Shown: positions 44,687 through 57,400 of the stretch, piece by piece | Layout: every line of letters begins with the position of its first letter | Numbering within the stretch: the stretch's first letter is position 1 | From: Sphagnum compactum | Lineage: Eukaryota; Bryophyta; Sphagnopsida; Sphagnales | DNA length: 64,000 nucleotides | Assembly (NCBI GenBank): GCA_965153455.1 | Contig: OZ234503.1 | Location: 7,594,157-7,658,156 of the forward strand | Reading direction: 5' to 3' | Notes under the pieces: model-generated | The model's database searches: none | Told to the model about the DNA's origin: nothing | What the model saw: only the letters and a program-made list of their open reading frames with translations | Program-made: the position numbers and the translations under genes

Positions 44687-46870
44687 ATGTGGGCATTTTA
44701 TTATGTTAATGATAACAAAGAAGTTAATGTAATAGCTCCTCAAACTATGCGTTGTATTCTTTGTCATAGTAATCCAATATTGAATTTAAATCCAAAAACT
44801 CAAGCTAGGAAAGGAGTAATCATATATAACACAACTAATGGTATAGCTACATTGAGGACACATGTTAATGTAGATCATTCCAATGTTTTGAAAAAATTTG
44901 AAAAAGAAGTGAATTGTTTTTTGAAGGAAGAGGAAAAACAACCTTTAAAAAAGAGATCAAATATTTATTTGAACTTGATATTTAATTTTTTTTTGGCAAG
45001 AGAACCTTTCAAGAAAAAAGATGTGTAGCAAAAATAAATTTTGGAAGATTTGAGTCTTTTAGTTGTCAAGAATTATCTTCCTTTACAATTTGTGGAGAGT
45101 AATTGGTTGAAGAATATAATTTGCATTTATGTCCAAGAATCATTTTTCCTTCCAAAAAATAATTTTCTCATGAATTACTGCCCAAATTAGTGGAAAAAAT
45201 AAACAATTATATGTTTTACTAGCTTTAGTCGAATGTCATTCTACAACATCAAGTTTTGATTTGTGGATGTCAAAAGCTGGACATGATGTTTTTACATTGG
45301 TAATCAATTTTTTAGGTGTTGATTGGCAACCAAAGCATATTACCCTTGGCCTTTTTAAGCCAACAAATATTAATGGACAGACCTTGGCCAAAAATTTGAC
45401 AGAACTGTTGGACAATTATGCATTGAAGAGAAAAATTATTGCTTATGTGAAAGATGAAGGATCCAATCTAAACATTATGACTACAACCTTAAAATCAATT
45501 GTAAGTTGTGATATGTTGGGTTTGGAGGAAAGCTTTCAAGGTAGTTGTTTTGGTCATGCATTTTTTGAAGCTTGTTAATATGCTATAACAAAGGAAAAAG
45601 TTTGTAGAAACTTACAATATGTGTCAATCAAAGCTACCCAAGGAGATTTGTAGAAATGCATAACATGGTCGAAAAAATCTAGAAAGGGTAAAAAAAAATG
45701 GGAAAAAGCATGTGTGACTTCAAGTCTTCAACACTTTAGTGAAAATAAGGTCATTTTTATTTTTCTAGATTTTTTTGTGTTCACATTTCTTTTTCAATTA
45801 TTACTTTGCCTAGATCAAATTTTTTTCCCTCTTACTATGCATATTTTAACAATTTCTTGTACTTTTACAAATTTGATAGCAAAGTTATCCTTTTTCACGA
45901 AGCTTTACAATTCAAAGAAACAATTGTACTATGTCATAACATGTAGAATTCTGTGAGAATGAATGCAAGAGTACCACCTCCTTTGACATGGCACATTTGT
46001 TGCATTATTGGTGATTCTCTTGGCCCTATTGTGTTTGTTTATATTTTGAACCACTATAGGGGTCATTGGTTATTAAGTGATGCACTGAATTCCACCATAT
46101 CCATGAGTATAAAATTTAAAGAGGAAATTGATTTTGCAACTTTTGACAACTTAATGGAAGAAGATGGAACTGTTGTTTATGAGCTATCATGTTTGGCCTC
46201 CAACATAAAAAAAGGAAGTTGTTCAAGTTTTATTTCCTTCTTCAAAAAATATGAAGAAAGAAAGGTTCATAATATGCTTTCTATAATGTTGGACCTTAGG
46301 TTTAAAACTCTTTGTCTTGTGTCCTCACTTATTGGTCATGAGCAAGGGAAGGCAATTGTTGAAGAATATGACAAAAAATCTTTGTTTCCTATGCTTTTTA
46401 AATGTTCTTATCATTTGCATCCATTGGTTGAATTTGAAAGGGATGTTGTTGAGCAAAGGGTTGAAGAAAACAAAAGTTTTGATATTTTTGGGATGATAGC
46501 TAACATAAGTGAACTAGCAACAGAATTGATCAACAGAACGCTTTTGATTTTCAGGTGTTATCAAGTGGATGTTAAAGACATCAAATGCTCATTGCAATGG
46601 TGGGAAAAACATGAGAGCATGTTTTTCACAGTTGGTTTTTATTTTTATGCTAGACAAATCTTTAGGAATAGTTGAATCTCAAATTGAAAAAAAAAGAATA
46701 TTTTCATTAGTTGGAATCCTTACTAATCTTAGGATATGTCATTTATAATTAAAAAATTTGGACAAATTGATGTTTGTCAATAAAAATTGGCCCAATGATC
46801 CTAAAATAATTTGGTAGATTTAATTGAGACTTATCTTAATTTAGAAGAAGAGTTTGAAGAGTTTGAAAGA
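44687..46870 (+). pseudogene. hAT transposase, frame-broken
   Basis: Pieces in order on the plus strand: a BED-type finger (CILCHSNP, then TLRTHVNVDH) at 44750-44885; a catalytic-core segment starting SSFDLWMSKAGHDVFTLV at 45250 and including YVKDEGSNLNIM; the insertion/helical part from 45953; and the C-terminal dimerisation region with SLQWWEKHESMF near 46590, continuing as a frame-shifted stretch to about 46870. A working enzyme would cut and paste hAT DNA. Stops and frame changes separate at least four blocks, so it is inactive. The last third (45953-46675, 240 codons) is still open, indicating fairly recent decay. Confidence 0.8.
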
Positions 46871-47265
46871 GCTTTTGAAAGGGACGAAATTGTGGAATTG
46901 TAAATCTTGAATAAATTTAGAAAACAAGTTTCTATTTATTTTCAGTAATTATTAAGCTCAAAAAAATTATAATTTATATTTAAAAATTATTATTATTAAA
47001 TTAAATTTTAACTTCTTGAAAATGTGAGAACCGGGTTGTGAGAACTGGATTTGAAAATCGAGTATCATTATATATGCAAGAATCGCCCTATTTGAGAACC
47101 GGGTGAATGTGGAAAACTTAAAAAATCTTGATAACCTGATCGGTTCTCACCAGTAAAAAAAAATATATATGTTAAAGAACTGATCAGGTTCTCATAACAT
47201 GACGCAAAAACCGGAACCGGCCAGTTCTCACAAAAATGTGAGAACCGCCCAACACTGGTCTAAAC

Positions 47266-48790
47266 ATATTAGGATGACAACAGCATGTCTGGGACCTTAC
47301 AAAACATGTGAGTGCCCTGGAAAGCTTAAGGCTACATGGGGGTTGCTTCCATGTTATAAGGTGTCCTCCATATACACTAGGCAAAATTTGTAAGGGAGTT
47401 GGTGGTTTATAGGTGGGACTACCATTCCCAGCACATTATTTTTAATACAAAATAAGATAGAATTAAACAACTTTCCTAAAATAGTCAGCTATGACTAGCA
47501 CCTATTATAGAGAGAGAGCACAAAATGAGAGCCCTTTTGAGATGGCCAAGGTACCTTCAGTTTGGCATATTTAACATTTCAAGTTTGAAGACATATTTGA
47601 ATATGGTATTAGCTACCCAGATTTCGGCACTTGATGCCAAGCATTTTAATATATATATTTTTCCCAACATTCCAACAATAATAATTAAAACTTATCAAAA
47701 TATATATTTTATTTGTTATTTATATCTTAAAGGGCATTAACAATTTATCAAAACTGTTGAATCTTTTTTCCTTTAAAAATTAATTTTGATGTCAGATCTA
47801 AGTAGCTAGTACATTATTCATAAAGTGAAAAAAGTAGGTGACAAGACTCGGGTTAACCACCAACTACACTATGATGGTACCATGGTAAGAACCCCAAACA
47901 ATTGTTTAGGTTTGCTTTTGAACATTGTAAATATCTTGTCCTGACTCCTACCCTTACCAAATTTGATCCCAAGTCAAGAAAAGTAAAAGATACATACCAA
48001 AGAGAAAGAGGTGGAAAGACTACACAAAGGAACAAATCAAAGGCCAAAAAAATAAAATTTGAATGCAAGCTCCTTGACTAGAGATTGGGTATTAAAACAC
48101 CATTCCAAATGGTTGACATTAAAGTAGCTTACATATGGCTTTCTTAACCCTCTATTGCCCTGATAAGCCAAAAATGGCTTTTTGTGGAATTTTTAAACTG
48201 AAGTAAGCTAACCTAACAAGCAGAAATCTAAAAAATTTTCAACATTTTGTGTTATGTGGAATGTGATGATTGGTTCCATATGACATGCTGAATTGGGATG
48301 TTCATGTCCATTGGATGGTGTTAGGGGATTTAGGGTTTAGACATTTGTGTGCTAACTAGTACCAAAAGCAGAGACACAGGACAAAGCACCTACTGGAATA
48401 AGGGCTAGAGTAAGGAGGCAGTCCGAAGAAGAATGAGGGAACAGAAGGAACTTCCCAGTTTTCCAAAAGAATGTGGCCATCAAACACACAACCCAACATG
48501 GCAAAAGAACCTTATTCCATACCTGGAAATAATTGCTGGGATTCAGTTGTTGGTATTGAGATTTGAGAGCTTGGATGGCAAGCTCTCAGAGAAGTGTGTT
48601 GGCAGGTGGACTCTGAATGGGATTCCTCTCTGCCTTTGAGAAATTTTTAAAAGAGTAACATGCTTTCATAAGTATGAGGTTTCACTCTTCCATGTTTTTT
48701 CTGTCATTTTGTCATCTTTTCTTATTATTTTTCCCATTTATTGGAGACAATCAATCAGTGATGCCTTGGGTGTGTGGTATGTGCAGTTTT
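47266..48790. other. Intergenic DNA, no gene seen
   Basis: AT-rich with short frames only. No domain, repeat terminus or structured RNA was recognised. Confidence 0.5.
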
Positions 48791-48791
48791 T

Positions 48792-49024
48792 GGTGCACAA
48801 TTGGGCGACGGTGAACCAGCACCCATGTTGGTACTGTCACCTTTTTTTTTGAGTGAGGCCTCTTAGTGGCCATATTAAGCTCAAAAAATGTTAGATTTGA
48901 ACTCAGAGACCTTGATTTAGTCTAGGCATGCAATATTTGTAATTTTTAGAAATAATTTAAATGAATTTTGAGATTTTTACCATGGTACCAACATGGGTGC
49001 CAGCTGACCCAAGGTGCACAATTG
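48792..49024. mobile_element. Candidate MITE/SINE-like insertion with inverted ends and 12-bp flanking repeat
   Basis: GCACCCATGTTGGTAC at 48819-48834 and its exact complement at 48985-49000 form 16-bp inverted repeats. Outside them GGTGCACAATTG is repeated directly at 48792-48803 and 49013-49024. The interior has a tRNA-like 3' segment (complement of GAGTTCAAATCT near 48893-48904). Class is uncertain. Confidence 0.5.
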
Positions 49025-49149
49025 TTCATGGGACAAATCTCATGCTTCTTTCTTTGCTTTCATGTCATTTTAATTTGCTAGAACAAACCCTTTACTGGAA
49101 ATTGTTGCCAACTAAGGTACTCAATCAGACTGACTTAGTCACCACCTAC

Positions 49150-49405
49150 CAGGGTTTTTTTTCCAATTTTGTGATGTAGCCAAGCTGGTAGTCATCCATA
49201 AGAAGATTTAGCCAAATTTGGCTATAGACCAGATGTGAAAGTAGAAAAGTTTACGAATACTTTTATATTTTGGCTACCTGTTGGAACCTTTTGTAAAAAT
49301 CTGGCGACATAAGGCCAATTTTTATGAAAATCTATTGTACATGTCGAAATCATAATTTTCAGGTTTAAAAAGTGAAAATTTGCCCCTCAAAAAATAAAAA
49401 CACTG
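49150..49405. repeat. AGCCAAAT-palindrome repeat family, copy D
   Basis: The cleanest copy, about 256 bp. It runs from CAGGGTTTTTTTTCC to ...AAAAACACTG and contains a perfect palindrome, AGCCAAATTTGGCT, at 49210-49223. The end 'tttgcccctcaaaaaataaaaacactg' matches copy B. No clear target duplication. Confidence 0.65.
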
Positions 49406-49738
49406 ACTACCGTGACCATTTCAGCTTCTTGTTGAGAATGGGAAAAGAATGCACTTTGCATGCTTCCACATTTCCGAGAAAGATTGGGAATTGTTTCCAA
49501 CTTTGTCCATATCCTCAAGTTTGAGTTGTGATACTTATATAAGTTAATGCAGACTATGGGCTTTAGCATATGCTTCTGTTGCACCTGATCTATGCAATAG
49601 TTTGTTGGCTCCTGCCTGTATGGGAGGATTTGGTTCCATTTTTTGAGGAATGTTCACCACAGGTTCTCCTAGTATGAATTTTGTAAACAATGTGAGTTCA
49701 TTTTTTGGGAACTTCATGGAACATTTTCTGGTTTGAAC
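49406..49738. other. Short intergenic stretch, nothing recognised
   Basis: No domain or repeat terminus identified. Two minus-strand frames of 65-77 codons look random. Confidence 0.4.
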
Positions 49739-50194
49739 CAGTGTTGGCCAGTTATTGATTTTTTTCATAATCACCATGTAGGTTACTTTTTAAAAATTGG
49801 GTGTCATTTAGGTTATCAATATCAAAGAAATTGAATGTCAGTTATGTTTTCAATGTTTTTGGGTAATAGCCATAGGTTATGCTTAAAGGTAGGGTTTTCT
49901 AAAAACTTAAGAATAAGATATATATCTTTTCCTGTTTTTAATAATTTTGAAAATTCAGTACCATGTAATTAGGTTATTTATCAGTTATTAAAAAAAGCAA
50001 TAATCGATGGGTAGATTATTAATAACCAGATTGATAATTAGGTCAAAACTCAATAACCAATGTTGGGTAGGTATCAATTTTTTAACATGCTAGCTGGTAA
50101 TAGTATCAAATCATTTTTAAAAAATTTCATACCATCCTGGTTCTGGTAGTAAGGTTCAAGGCTAATTTTTGGTTGTTATGTTGCAAGTGTATGG
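49739..50194. mobile_element. hAT-like non-autonomous fragments
   Basis: CAGTGTTGGCCAGTTATTG starts at 49739 and a second similar start (AATGTTGGGTAGG) lies near 50062. Both point rightward and are followed by 'ggtta/taacc' words. No matching right ends were found, so these are probably nested, truncated copies. Confidence 0.4.
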
Positions 50195-52010
50195 TAGTGT
50201 TGGGTGGTTCCGCCATTTTTGGAGATTCACCATTTTCAGTCCTTAATGAAATTTTAAAGAACTAGCCTGTTTTTTTTAATAAAAAATCATATTCTAGAAA
50301 ACCAGCTAGGGTTCCAACTTTTGATTTTTTTTCATTCTTAAATTGGTTCTCAAATAGGTGGTTCTCACAAACCTAATAATGCATAGTTATTTTAAGCAGT
50401 TTTCTCAATCAATTATTAATTTTTTAATAAACTAAATTAGACCCAAAAACAAACTAAAGCCCCAAAAAAATTTAAACAAATGAAAGGGTTTAATAAAAAT
50501 TGATGAAAATGAAAAATTGTTGTTTTCATCATATTTCAAAAATCTCATCTTGTTCAAAGGCACTTTTCAAAGTTTTCTTCTACATCAATATCCATTTCAA
50601 TCAACTCCACCAATTTAGATGAAAAAGCACAACCAATCCTAAAATCATTAGCCTGGTTAGTTCTTGTTCACAAATATCAATTTCTCTAAATTGTTCATTT
50701 GCAAGTGACATCTTAAATTTGCCAATATCCTAGCTAAAGAAAATATATTTTATGTTTTAATCTATGGTCCCATAATGCTTAAATTTTGGCAAGCAAGAAA
50801 TCCAACAATGGGAAACATTGCTTCATGTTTCCCTCACCATTGTTGAAGACTTTAATGTCCCCTTCCACTTGGTATTGTTTGAACATCTACAATACCCTAT
50901 TGACAAGCTCTTTTGTTAGTTCACTTGCTTCAATTGGCATTTCAAAAATATCCAAACTTGTATCCTCATCGATTGTTAAAGAATTTGATTATGGCAAAGG
51001 ATGTAATACCTAATGACATTTCAACAACATTGGCAACAAAGTCTTTTCATCATATTCTTCAACAATAGTTTTACCTTGTTCACAAGCAATGAAAGAAAAT
51101 AGCTTTTATGTCTAGGGCTCAACATCAAACACAACAAGTTATGGGCTATCCTTTCTTCATATTTCCTTAAGAATGAAAGGAAAGAATCCATGACATCACA
51201 CACTTCTTTTTTAAATGCAAGTAATAATAACTCTTGAACAACCTTAGGATCATTATTCAGTATGACATTATGTATAGTAAATGGATTTTCAACTTTTTCC
51301 CTTAACTGCAAACTCATGATTATAACAATATGCAAGGCATCGTTAAATAATGAATTTTCACAATATTGGTTCAACACACAAATAATGATGATAAAAGAAG
51401 ACACATTATAATTATTTCAAAAGTATGCCAAGTTAGATGAAATGGCACACAACCAACGACTCTCATCATAGTTTGTCTACTATAACATAGAACAATAACC
51501 TTTTAAAATTGTAGAGCTTTTTCAAACTTGATTATTCTACTAGAATACTTGCAAAACATGAAAAAACTAAAATGTTACTTTTAACGATGTAGAAAAAAAT
51601 GAATGAAACATTCAAAAGTTTGAATAAAAGTATAACAACCTTGTTTTTACATGAATGTTCAATTTCTTGGGACAAATGTTTAAATCCTCACAAACCTTAT
51701 TCCATTCATGTTTGCCCTTGCCAAATTCTTTTAGCCAAGTGATACATTTTAACAAATATGCTTATGCAAACTTTATAAACACATACTTGAGTCTTTTGCA
51801 AGCTTTGTCATTTGTTATGGAATACTAGCAAGCTTTGAGAAAAACATGCCAAAAAAATGTTCTTTGCACACTTTTCTCCAACCCCAAAGCTCCACAATTC
51901 ACAATAGATTTAAGATATCCTATCATTGCATTTAAATATGACCCTTCATCTTACGCTTATGTATCGATTTTTCCCACAAACCATATTGATCCAATAAATT
52001 AGGTTTTTTG
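50195..52010 (-). mobile_element. Second hAT element, truncated, minus strand
   Basis: The terminus TAGTGTTGGGTGGTTCC at 50195 matches the hAT at 43366. Minus-strand frames between 51404 and 51021 align with the helical part of the first transposase (NSLFNDALHIVIIMSLQLRE, LRKYEERIAHNLLCLMLSPR). Further 5' pieces up to about 52010 match its core (LLDQYGLWEK, CKEHFFGMFFSKL), with many stops. The transposon 5' end and its inverted repeat are missing. The right side meets the 3' end of the REL-type element. Confidence 0.7.
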
Positions 52011-52194
52011 CCAATGACTATCCTGTAGTTTTAATAGAAAAAACCATGTATATATATACAAGGATGAAATCCATCCACAAAAAATACAAGGCATATCAAA
52101 GCAAATGTAAACACACGAAAGGAAAACCAAGACCATCAAAACAGGGTAATGAAGTGGAAGACATAATACTAAAAATGCATCCTTTACCACAAAT

Positions 52195-52755
52195 TAGTTA
52201 GTGATGGAGGTGCACCAACTAGTATGTGTGGAAGAAATGAAAAACTATGATTAAGCTTGGCAGCTCACTGAGGAATCGTGACGACTTGTGCATGTTGTAA
52301 AGTTATTGACGCTTGTTGCCTATAATGAGATAAAAGCATCGAAGGTACCAAAGAGGTTTATTGATAGCGAGTTATACATGCATGTACACAAGAAATAAAA
52401 AAGGAATCAAAACAAGGATGAAGATAATCATAGGTTTCTATGGCAAGGGGAATGAAATCATTTCTTGGCGTTCACTCTGTGTAAGATTGTGCCTTGTTTT
52501 GAGTGATAGTTGTCACTACATGCATTGTCATTGTTGAAACACATTACACCAAATTTGGACGAGTCAAATTGGCAATGAAAATGTTCGTTAGGGTTTGAAA
52601 TTTTTTTCTGGTGAGGACAATATCCACTCATCTTCATGTGTGCGTAAGGGAAAAAATGAAAAACCTCTTTTTGTACATGGGTTCCACTTCCCGATGCGAT
52701 AGCTACAACAATATCTTGAAGCATATCATGGGTTGTAGTGCATTCACTCCTACAC
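52195..52755 (-). mobile_element. REL-type non-LTR retrotransposon, copy 2, 3' part
   Basis: Minus-strand frames continue the protein that is interrupted at 59004. They give THDMLQDIV, then VDIVLTRKKFQTLTNIFIAN, then FIPLAIETYDYLH, and a tail like LQHAQVVTIPQ near 52290. The order and spacing equal those of copy 1 (22492-23160). The break at 52755 is the gypsy insertion point. Bases 52751-52755 (tacac) are the presumed target duplication. Confidence 0.75.
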
Positions 52756-53649
52756 TAACGCACCCCCAAACTCCTTGAAAGACTCAAATGCGAATTTCAA
52801 AGTGGAGACAACGGAAGAAGGAGTTGTGGTATGCTCCTTCATTCGCAACATTTTGGGGGGTAAGAGGGGCATGTTGGAGCTTTGGGATGGGGACTAAGAC
52901 AAATGACACATATGTCAATTATTCATATGGATATGCACAAACCAAACAATAAGTTGGTTAGTGCATAGTTGGAATACTTTTGGTGCATAGACGAATCACA
53001 GGCATACACGAACTCACAAAACTCACCACGACCCGAACTTGGGGGAAGTCACCACCTTCCCCCTTATATTATTCTCTTTGATTCGCCACGAGGGCTATAC
53101 CCAAATGGCATTTTTCCCAAGACTCCTAAATCAGGAGTCCCGATTCCTGAAATTAGGACTCCCGTCACTTTGGACGTTTATAAATTTTTGTGCAAACTTT
53201 GATTGAGGCGAGTTTAAAAAAAAAGTTGTAGCCCTCGTCAAGATTTTTTCAAAGACATGTGGCACGCTCCTTGCACGCACATAAATTAGGGTAATTCCCA
53301 ACTTTTAATGGTCGGGGGTCAAATTGACACTTTGACTCTCGACCCTTCTTTCGGCAATTACTCAAATGGATAATGCGACCCATTTTAGACATCTACATTT
53401 GAAAAGATTTCCAATGGTATAAAAAAATCTTCAATCCAATGAGTTTTCACCTTTCAAATCGATTTCTGAAAATTCGAAAGTCCATTGGGACTCTAATTCC
53501 CAAAGTGGGAATCCACTTGGGAATGTGTGGGTTCATTTCACACTTTCCCACATTCCCAGGAGTGTGAATGTGATTCATGGGTTGCATTCTTGGCATGCAC
53601 TTTTCTATGCCCTTGCTTTGGTTGCGAGCCCAAGGCTAGGGTTGTGACA
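52756..53649 (-). repeat. 3' LTR of the Ty3/gypsy element (894 bp)
   Basis: In element orientation it starts TGTCACAACCC directly after a purine tract and ends GGGTGCGTTA (the usual terminal CA mutated to TA). It aligns along its length with the solo LTR at 62146-62971. Shared blocks include 'aagt.accaccttccccc', 'aaagttgtag', 'cattttagaca' and 'gctccttg'. Near the U5 end it can fold: 'cacccccaaactcc' pairs imperfectly with 'ggagttgtggtatg' about 45 bp away. Confidence 0.85.
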
Positions 53650-53672
53650 CTCTCCCGCACTAAAAGAAGAGG
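53650..53672 (-). promoter_or_regulatory. Polypurine tract region of the gypsy element
   Basis: On the minus strand AGTGCGGGAGAG immediately precedes the TGTCACA start of the 3' LTR. This is where plus-strand DNA synthesis primes in LTR elements. Confidence 0.7.
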
Positions 53673-54486
53673 TTAATGTCTTCATTGACATTTTAAAATT
53701 ATTTTTTCAACGCAATTGCTTTCATTTGGATCCATGGCCATCAATTGTCGACTTTTGTGATAGGACCTTGCCTCAAGTTAAGTTAAGCGTCCCCAAATTT
53801 CCAACACTTTCTTAGCAAGTCCAAGAGGGGCTCAAAAAAAACCCTTAACCCCTGTTTTGTCAAAAGACCTAAACTAACCTAATTGACAAAACCCTCATTT
53901 GGGTGGCAATTATTCCATCCTTCCTTTCATGAGGAGCTCAAACCAAATCTAATCGTGACCTAAATTACTTGACATGACTCATTTCCGACCTTACGCTTTG
54001 ATCACAACAATCAAGCCTAACTAAAAGTACGTTTATCAAGGTATGAGAAGCGCGCTTAGGCTTTGTGAAAACCTAAGTCCCAAACTATGCGATTATAGTA
54101 CGCGAATGGGGTCATAACTTCTCGTGTCAGCCGCCACTACCAACCGACCCTTTGGGATGCCCTTTGAACATGTGCGTGTTCCCACAAGTTCACTTTGCTT
54201 GCCTCCTCTTTCAGGGCCAAAATTTCTCTTAGCCCCAAGGTGGGAGTCAGATTTTGATTTGAGCTTACGCAAAGAGGTTCATTTGTCCCATGCCACTTGA
54301 CGACTCTTTTAGTAATACTCATTATGTTCATGATGCAAACTCTTAGAATTCCTTAACCTTTATTTCATTTGCAACTTGATGCAGTACATTTGTGTAATTT
54401 CCTCCCCCACTAAAAAAAGGTGATGTTTTTATCACATTTTATGTTTCCTTTGTTTCTTTGCCGATTTATTGGAGTTCTTCTATGGC

Positions 54487-57400
54487 TCATTGGGCATGTT
54501 CCATGTTCGATTCATTCACCCAAGATGCCTTTATTGGATGGTATCCTTTCCACTTGACCAAGTACTCTCGCTCCCGCCCCCTTAGTTGCCTTAACTTGAA
54601 CACGACCTCCACTTCAAATTCTGGTTCGTTATAAATGAGTTTGGGTGGAGGCCTTGAATTGTACTCTTGATTAGGCCTTGAAGCATCACAAGCGACCAAC
54701 TTCAAAACTGACACATGAAATATGGGATGAATTTTAAGGTTTTCTGGTAGTTCTAGTTTGTAAGTGTTGGGAAATTTATTTTCCAACACTTTGAATGGGC
54801 CCGCATATGGGCCTAAAAACTTGTGGCTCAAACTTTTTAGCAACCAAAAATCTTGATGTTCAACCACATTTCATTTCCATCTTCAAAATTCACCTCCTAT
54901 CGGAACTTGCCCACAAAATCCTTGTATTGTTTATGCGCCTTTTCAAGATTGGCCTAGGCCATCTCCCACAAGCGTCGCCTATTTTCATCAAGTTGTGTGA
55001 CCATTGGCATTTCTTCACTATTGCCCATGTGCGGCCCAAGTCGTAGGCACAATTGGTGACTTGTTCGTCACCATTCGAAAAGGGGTGGCCCTTGTTGCCA
55101 AATGTTCTGAATTGTTGTAACAAAATTCGGCCAACTCCAAATGGTCCACCCAATCTCGTTGATCCGCCGCTACATAATTCTTTAGGAATTGTTGGATAAC
55201 CAAGTTCATTCTCTTGGTTTGTCCATTCGTTTGGGTTGGAATGAGGTGTTCATCTTGAGGTTCGACCCCATGCACCTCCACAAGGCTCGCCAAAACTTGT
55301 TTGTGAACTTTGGGTCTCGATTAGACACAATGTCCTTAAAGAAACCATGATGCTTGAATACATGTGTGAAAAACAACCTTCCCGTCTCTTGGGCCGTGAC
55401 ATTTTTTTAGTGGGAATAAAATGTGCCATCTTATTAAATTGATCCACCACCATCACGATTGCATCAAATCCCTTTGATGGTGGCAAATTCACCATGAAAT
55501 CCATGGAAACACTTTCCCATGGCCTTTCAGGAATCAGTAATAATTGCAACAATCCTACTTGTTTCTTATTGAATGTTCAATTTTGTTGGCAAGTCAAGTA
55601 AGTCTTCACGTATTCCTCTACATCGTCCTTCAAATTAGGCCAATAATAGGTCTTTTTGAGTAATGTTATGGTACACTTTGCACCACCATGGCCTGTAAGT
55701 AGCCCATCATGACATTCCTTCAAAAGTACATCCCTAAACCTCCCTTCTAAAACATAGAGCCAATTTTGCTTATACCACAAGAATCCATCTCGCAAATGGA
55801 AGAGTGACTTAATTCCTTTTTGAATGTTTTGTTTTATTTCATTGGCAAACTTGTCATAATAGCTCGTTAGTCGAACTTCCTTTTAAAGTTATGTTTCCCC
55901 CACGTACACCACCTTAAGTTGGTGTCTTCGACTTAATGCATCGGGCACCACGTTATCTTTCCCAGGCTTGTGTTGAATGTCCACATTGAACAAGGCCAAT
56001 GTGTTTTGCCATCTCACTTGTTTTGATGACAACTTTGGTTGTGTGGCAAAATATTTCAAGGTGACATTATCAGTCCATACCGCCACATCCTTGGAGCCTA
56101 TGTAATGGCCCCAAGTCTTGAAGCAATGTATCACGACCCACATTTCCTTTTCATGTATTGGCCACCTTTGCTCCGTCTCACTCAACTTCTTGTTTTCAAA
56201 ATGCAACCAACCTTCCATTTTGCATGAGAACTCCCCCAATCACAAAATCAAAAATATTAGAATGGATTTTTAAATCCTTCTCAAAATCGAGCAACTTCAA
56301 CACTAGTGCCTTCACTAAAATGCCTTTCAAGGTTTTGAAGGCCACATTGCATGTTTCATCCCATTCATAAGTTCTAAATGACTTTTTCAAAAGGTTTGTC
56401 AAAGGCATGGCTAATTTTGTAAAACTTTTTATGAACTTGCAATAATAGGAGGTCAATCTTAAGAATGACTTTAAAGGGGAATCAACCTAAGTGGCTCCCA
56501 ATTCAAAATTGCCTTCACCTTGTGGTCATCCATTTTCAAGCTTTCTTGAATGATCCTATGTCCAAGGAAATCCACTTCCATCACCTTGAATTTGCACTTC
56601 TCGAAATTAACATACAACTTGTTTTCCTTCAACCTTTGGAACACTTTTCAAAGATGTTCCCCATGCTCCTTCATATAGTTGCTATAGACCAAAATGTCAT
56701 CTATGTATACGACCACAAAATCATCAAACCACTCCCAGAGAATGTTGTTCATGGGTGTGTAAAATGTGGCGGGTGCATTGGTGAGTCCAAAAGGCATCAC
56801 CAATAACTCATATGAGCCATACCATGTGCGGAAAATGGTCTTTTCTTTCTCCCCTTTAGCGATTCGAATTTGGTAATATTCGGAACATAGGTCAATTGTA
56901 CTAAACAGTTTAATTTCCGATAGTCGATTAAACAAATCTTCAATTTGAGGTTATGGGTATCGCTTTTTCACCATCACTTTGTTGAGGGTTTTATAATCCA
57001 CACACATCCTCATCATCCTGTCCTTCTTGTGAGCAAAGAGGATGAGTGCTCCATATGGTGGCTTCTTAAGTTTAATGTAACCCTTTGTGAAGAGTTCCTC
57101 AAGTTGAACCTTAAGTTCCTTCAACTCTTCATGACGCATTCGATATGGGGCCTTGGCAGGAGGTGCCACTCCCAGTATCACCTTGATTGCATGGTCAATT
57201 CGTCTTCTCGAGGGCAACTCATCAAGTAACTCTTTGGGCATCACATTCGGAAACTCGTTCACAAGTCAATTAACACATTTAGGAGGACTTACCAAGTTGG
57301 TAGCTTCTTTTGGCTCAAATTCGTCCAACACACACATCACACATAACATGCCACAACCTCCCATGCATTTTTTTTCCAAAGTTTTGCCTAACATCAAGTG

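Larger units (their letters stand above)
43366..47257 (+). mobile_element. hAT DNA transposon, nearly full length, 3.9 kb
   Basis: Terminal inverted repeats read CAGTGTTGGGTGGTTTTC on the left and CAGTGTTGGGCGGTTCTC as the complement on the right (16 of 18 match). An 8-bp target duplication (GTCTAACC / GTCTAAAC) frames them. Many GGTTCTCA/TGAGAACC words lie within about 250 bp of each end, as expected for hAT sub-terminal transposase sites. The transposase is encoded on the plus strand at 44687-46870 and is decayed. The left interior holds a minisatellite (43750-44110). Confidence 0.88.
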
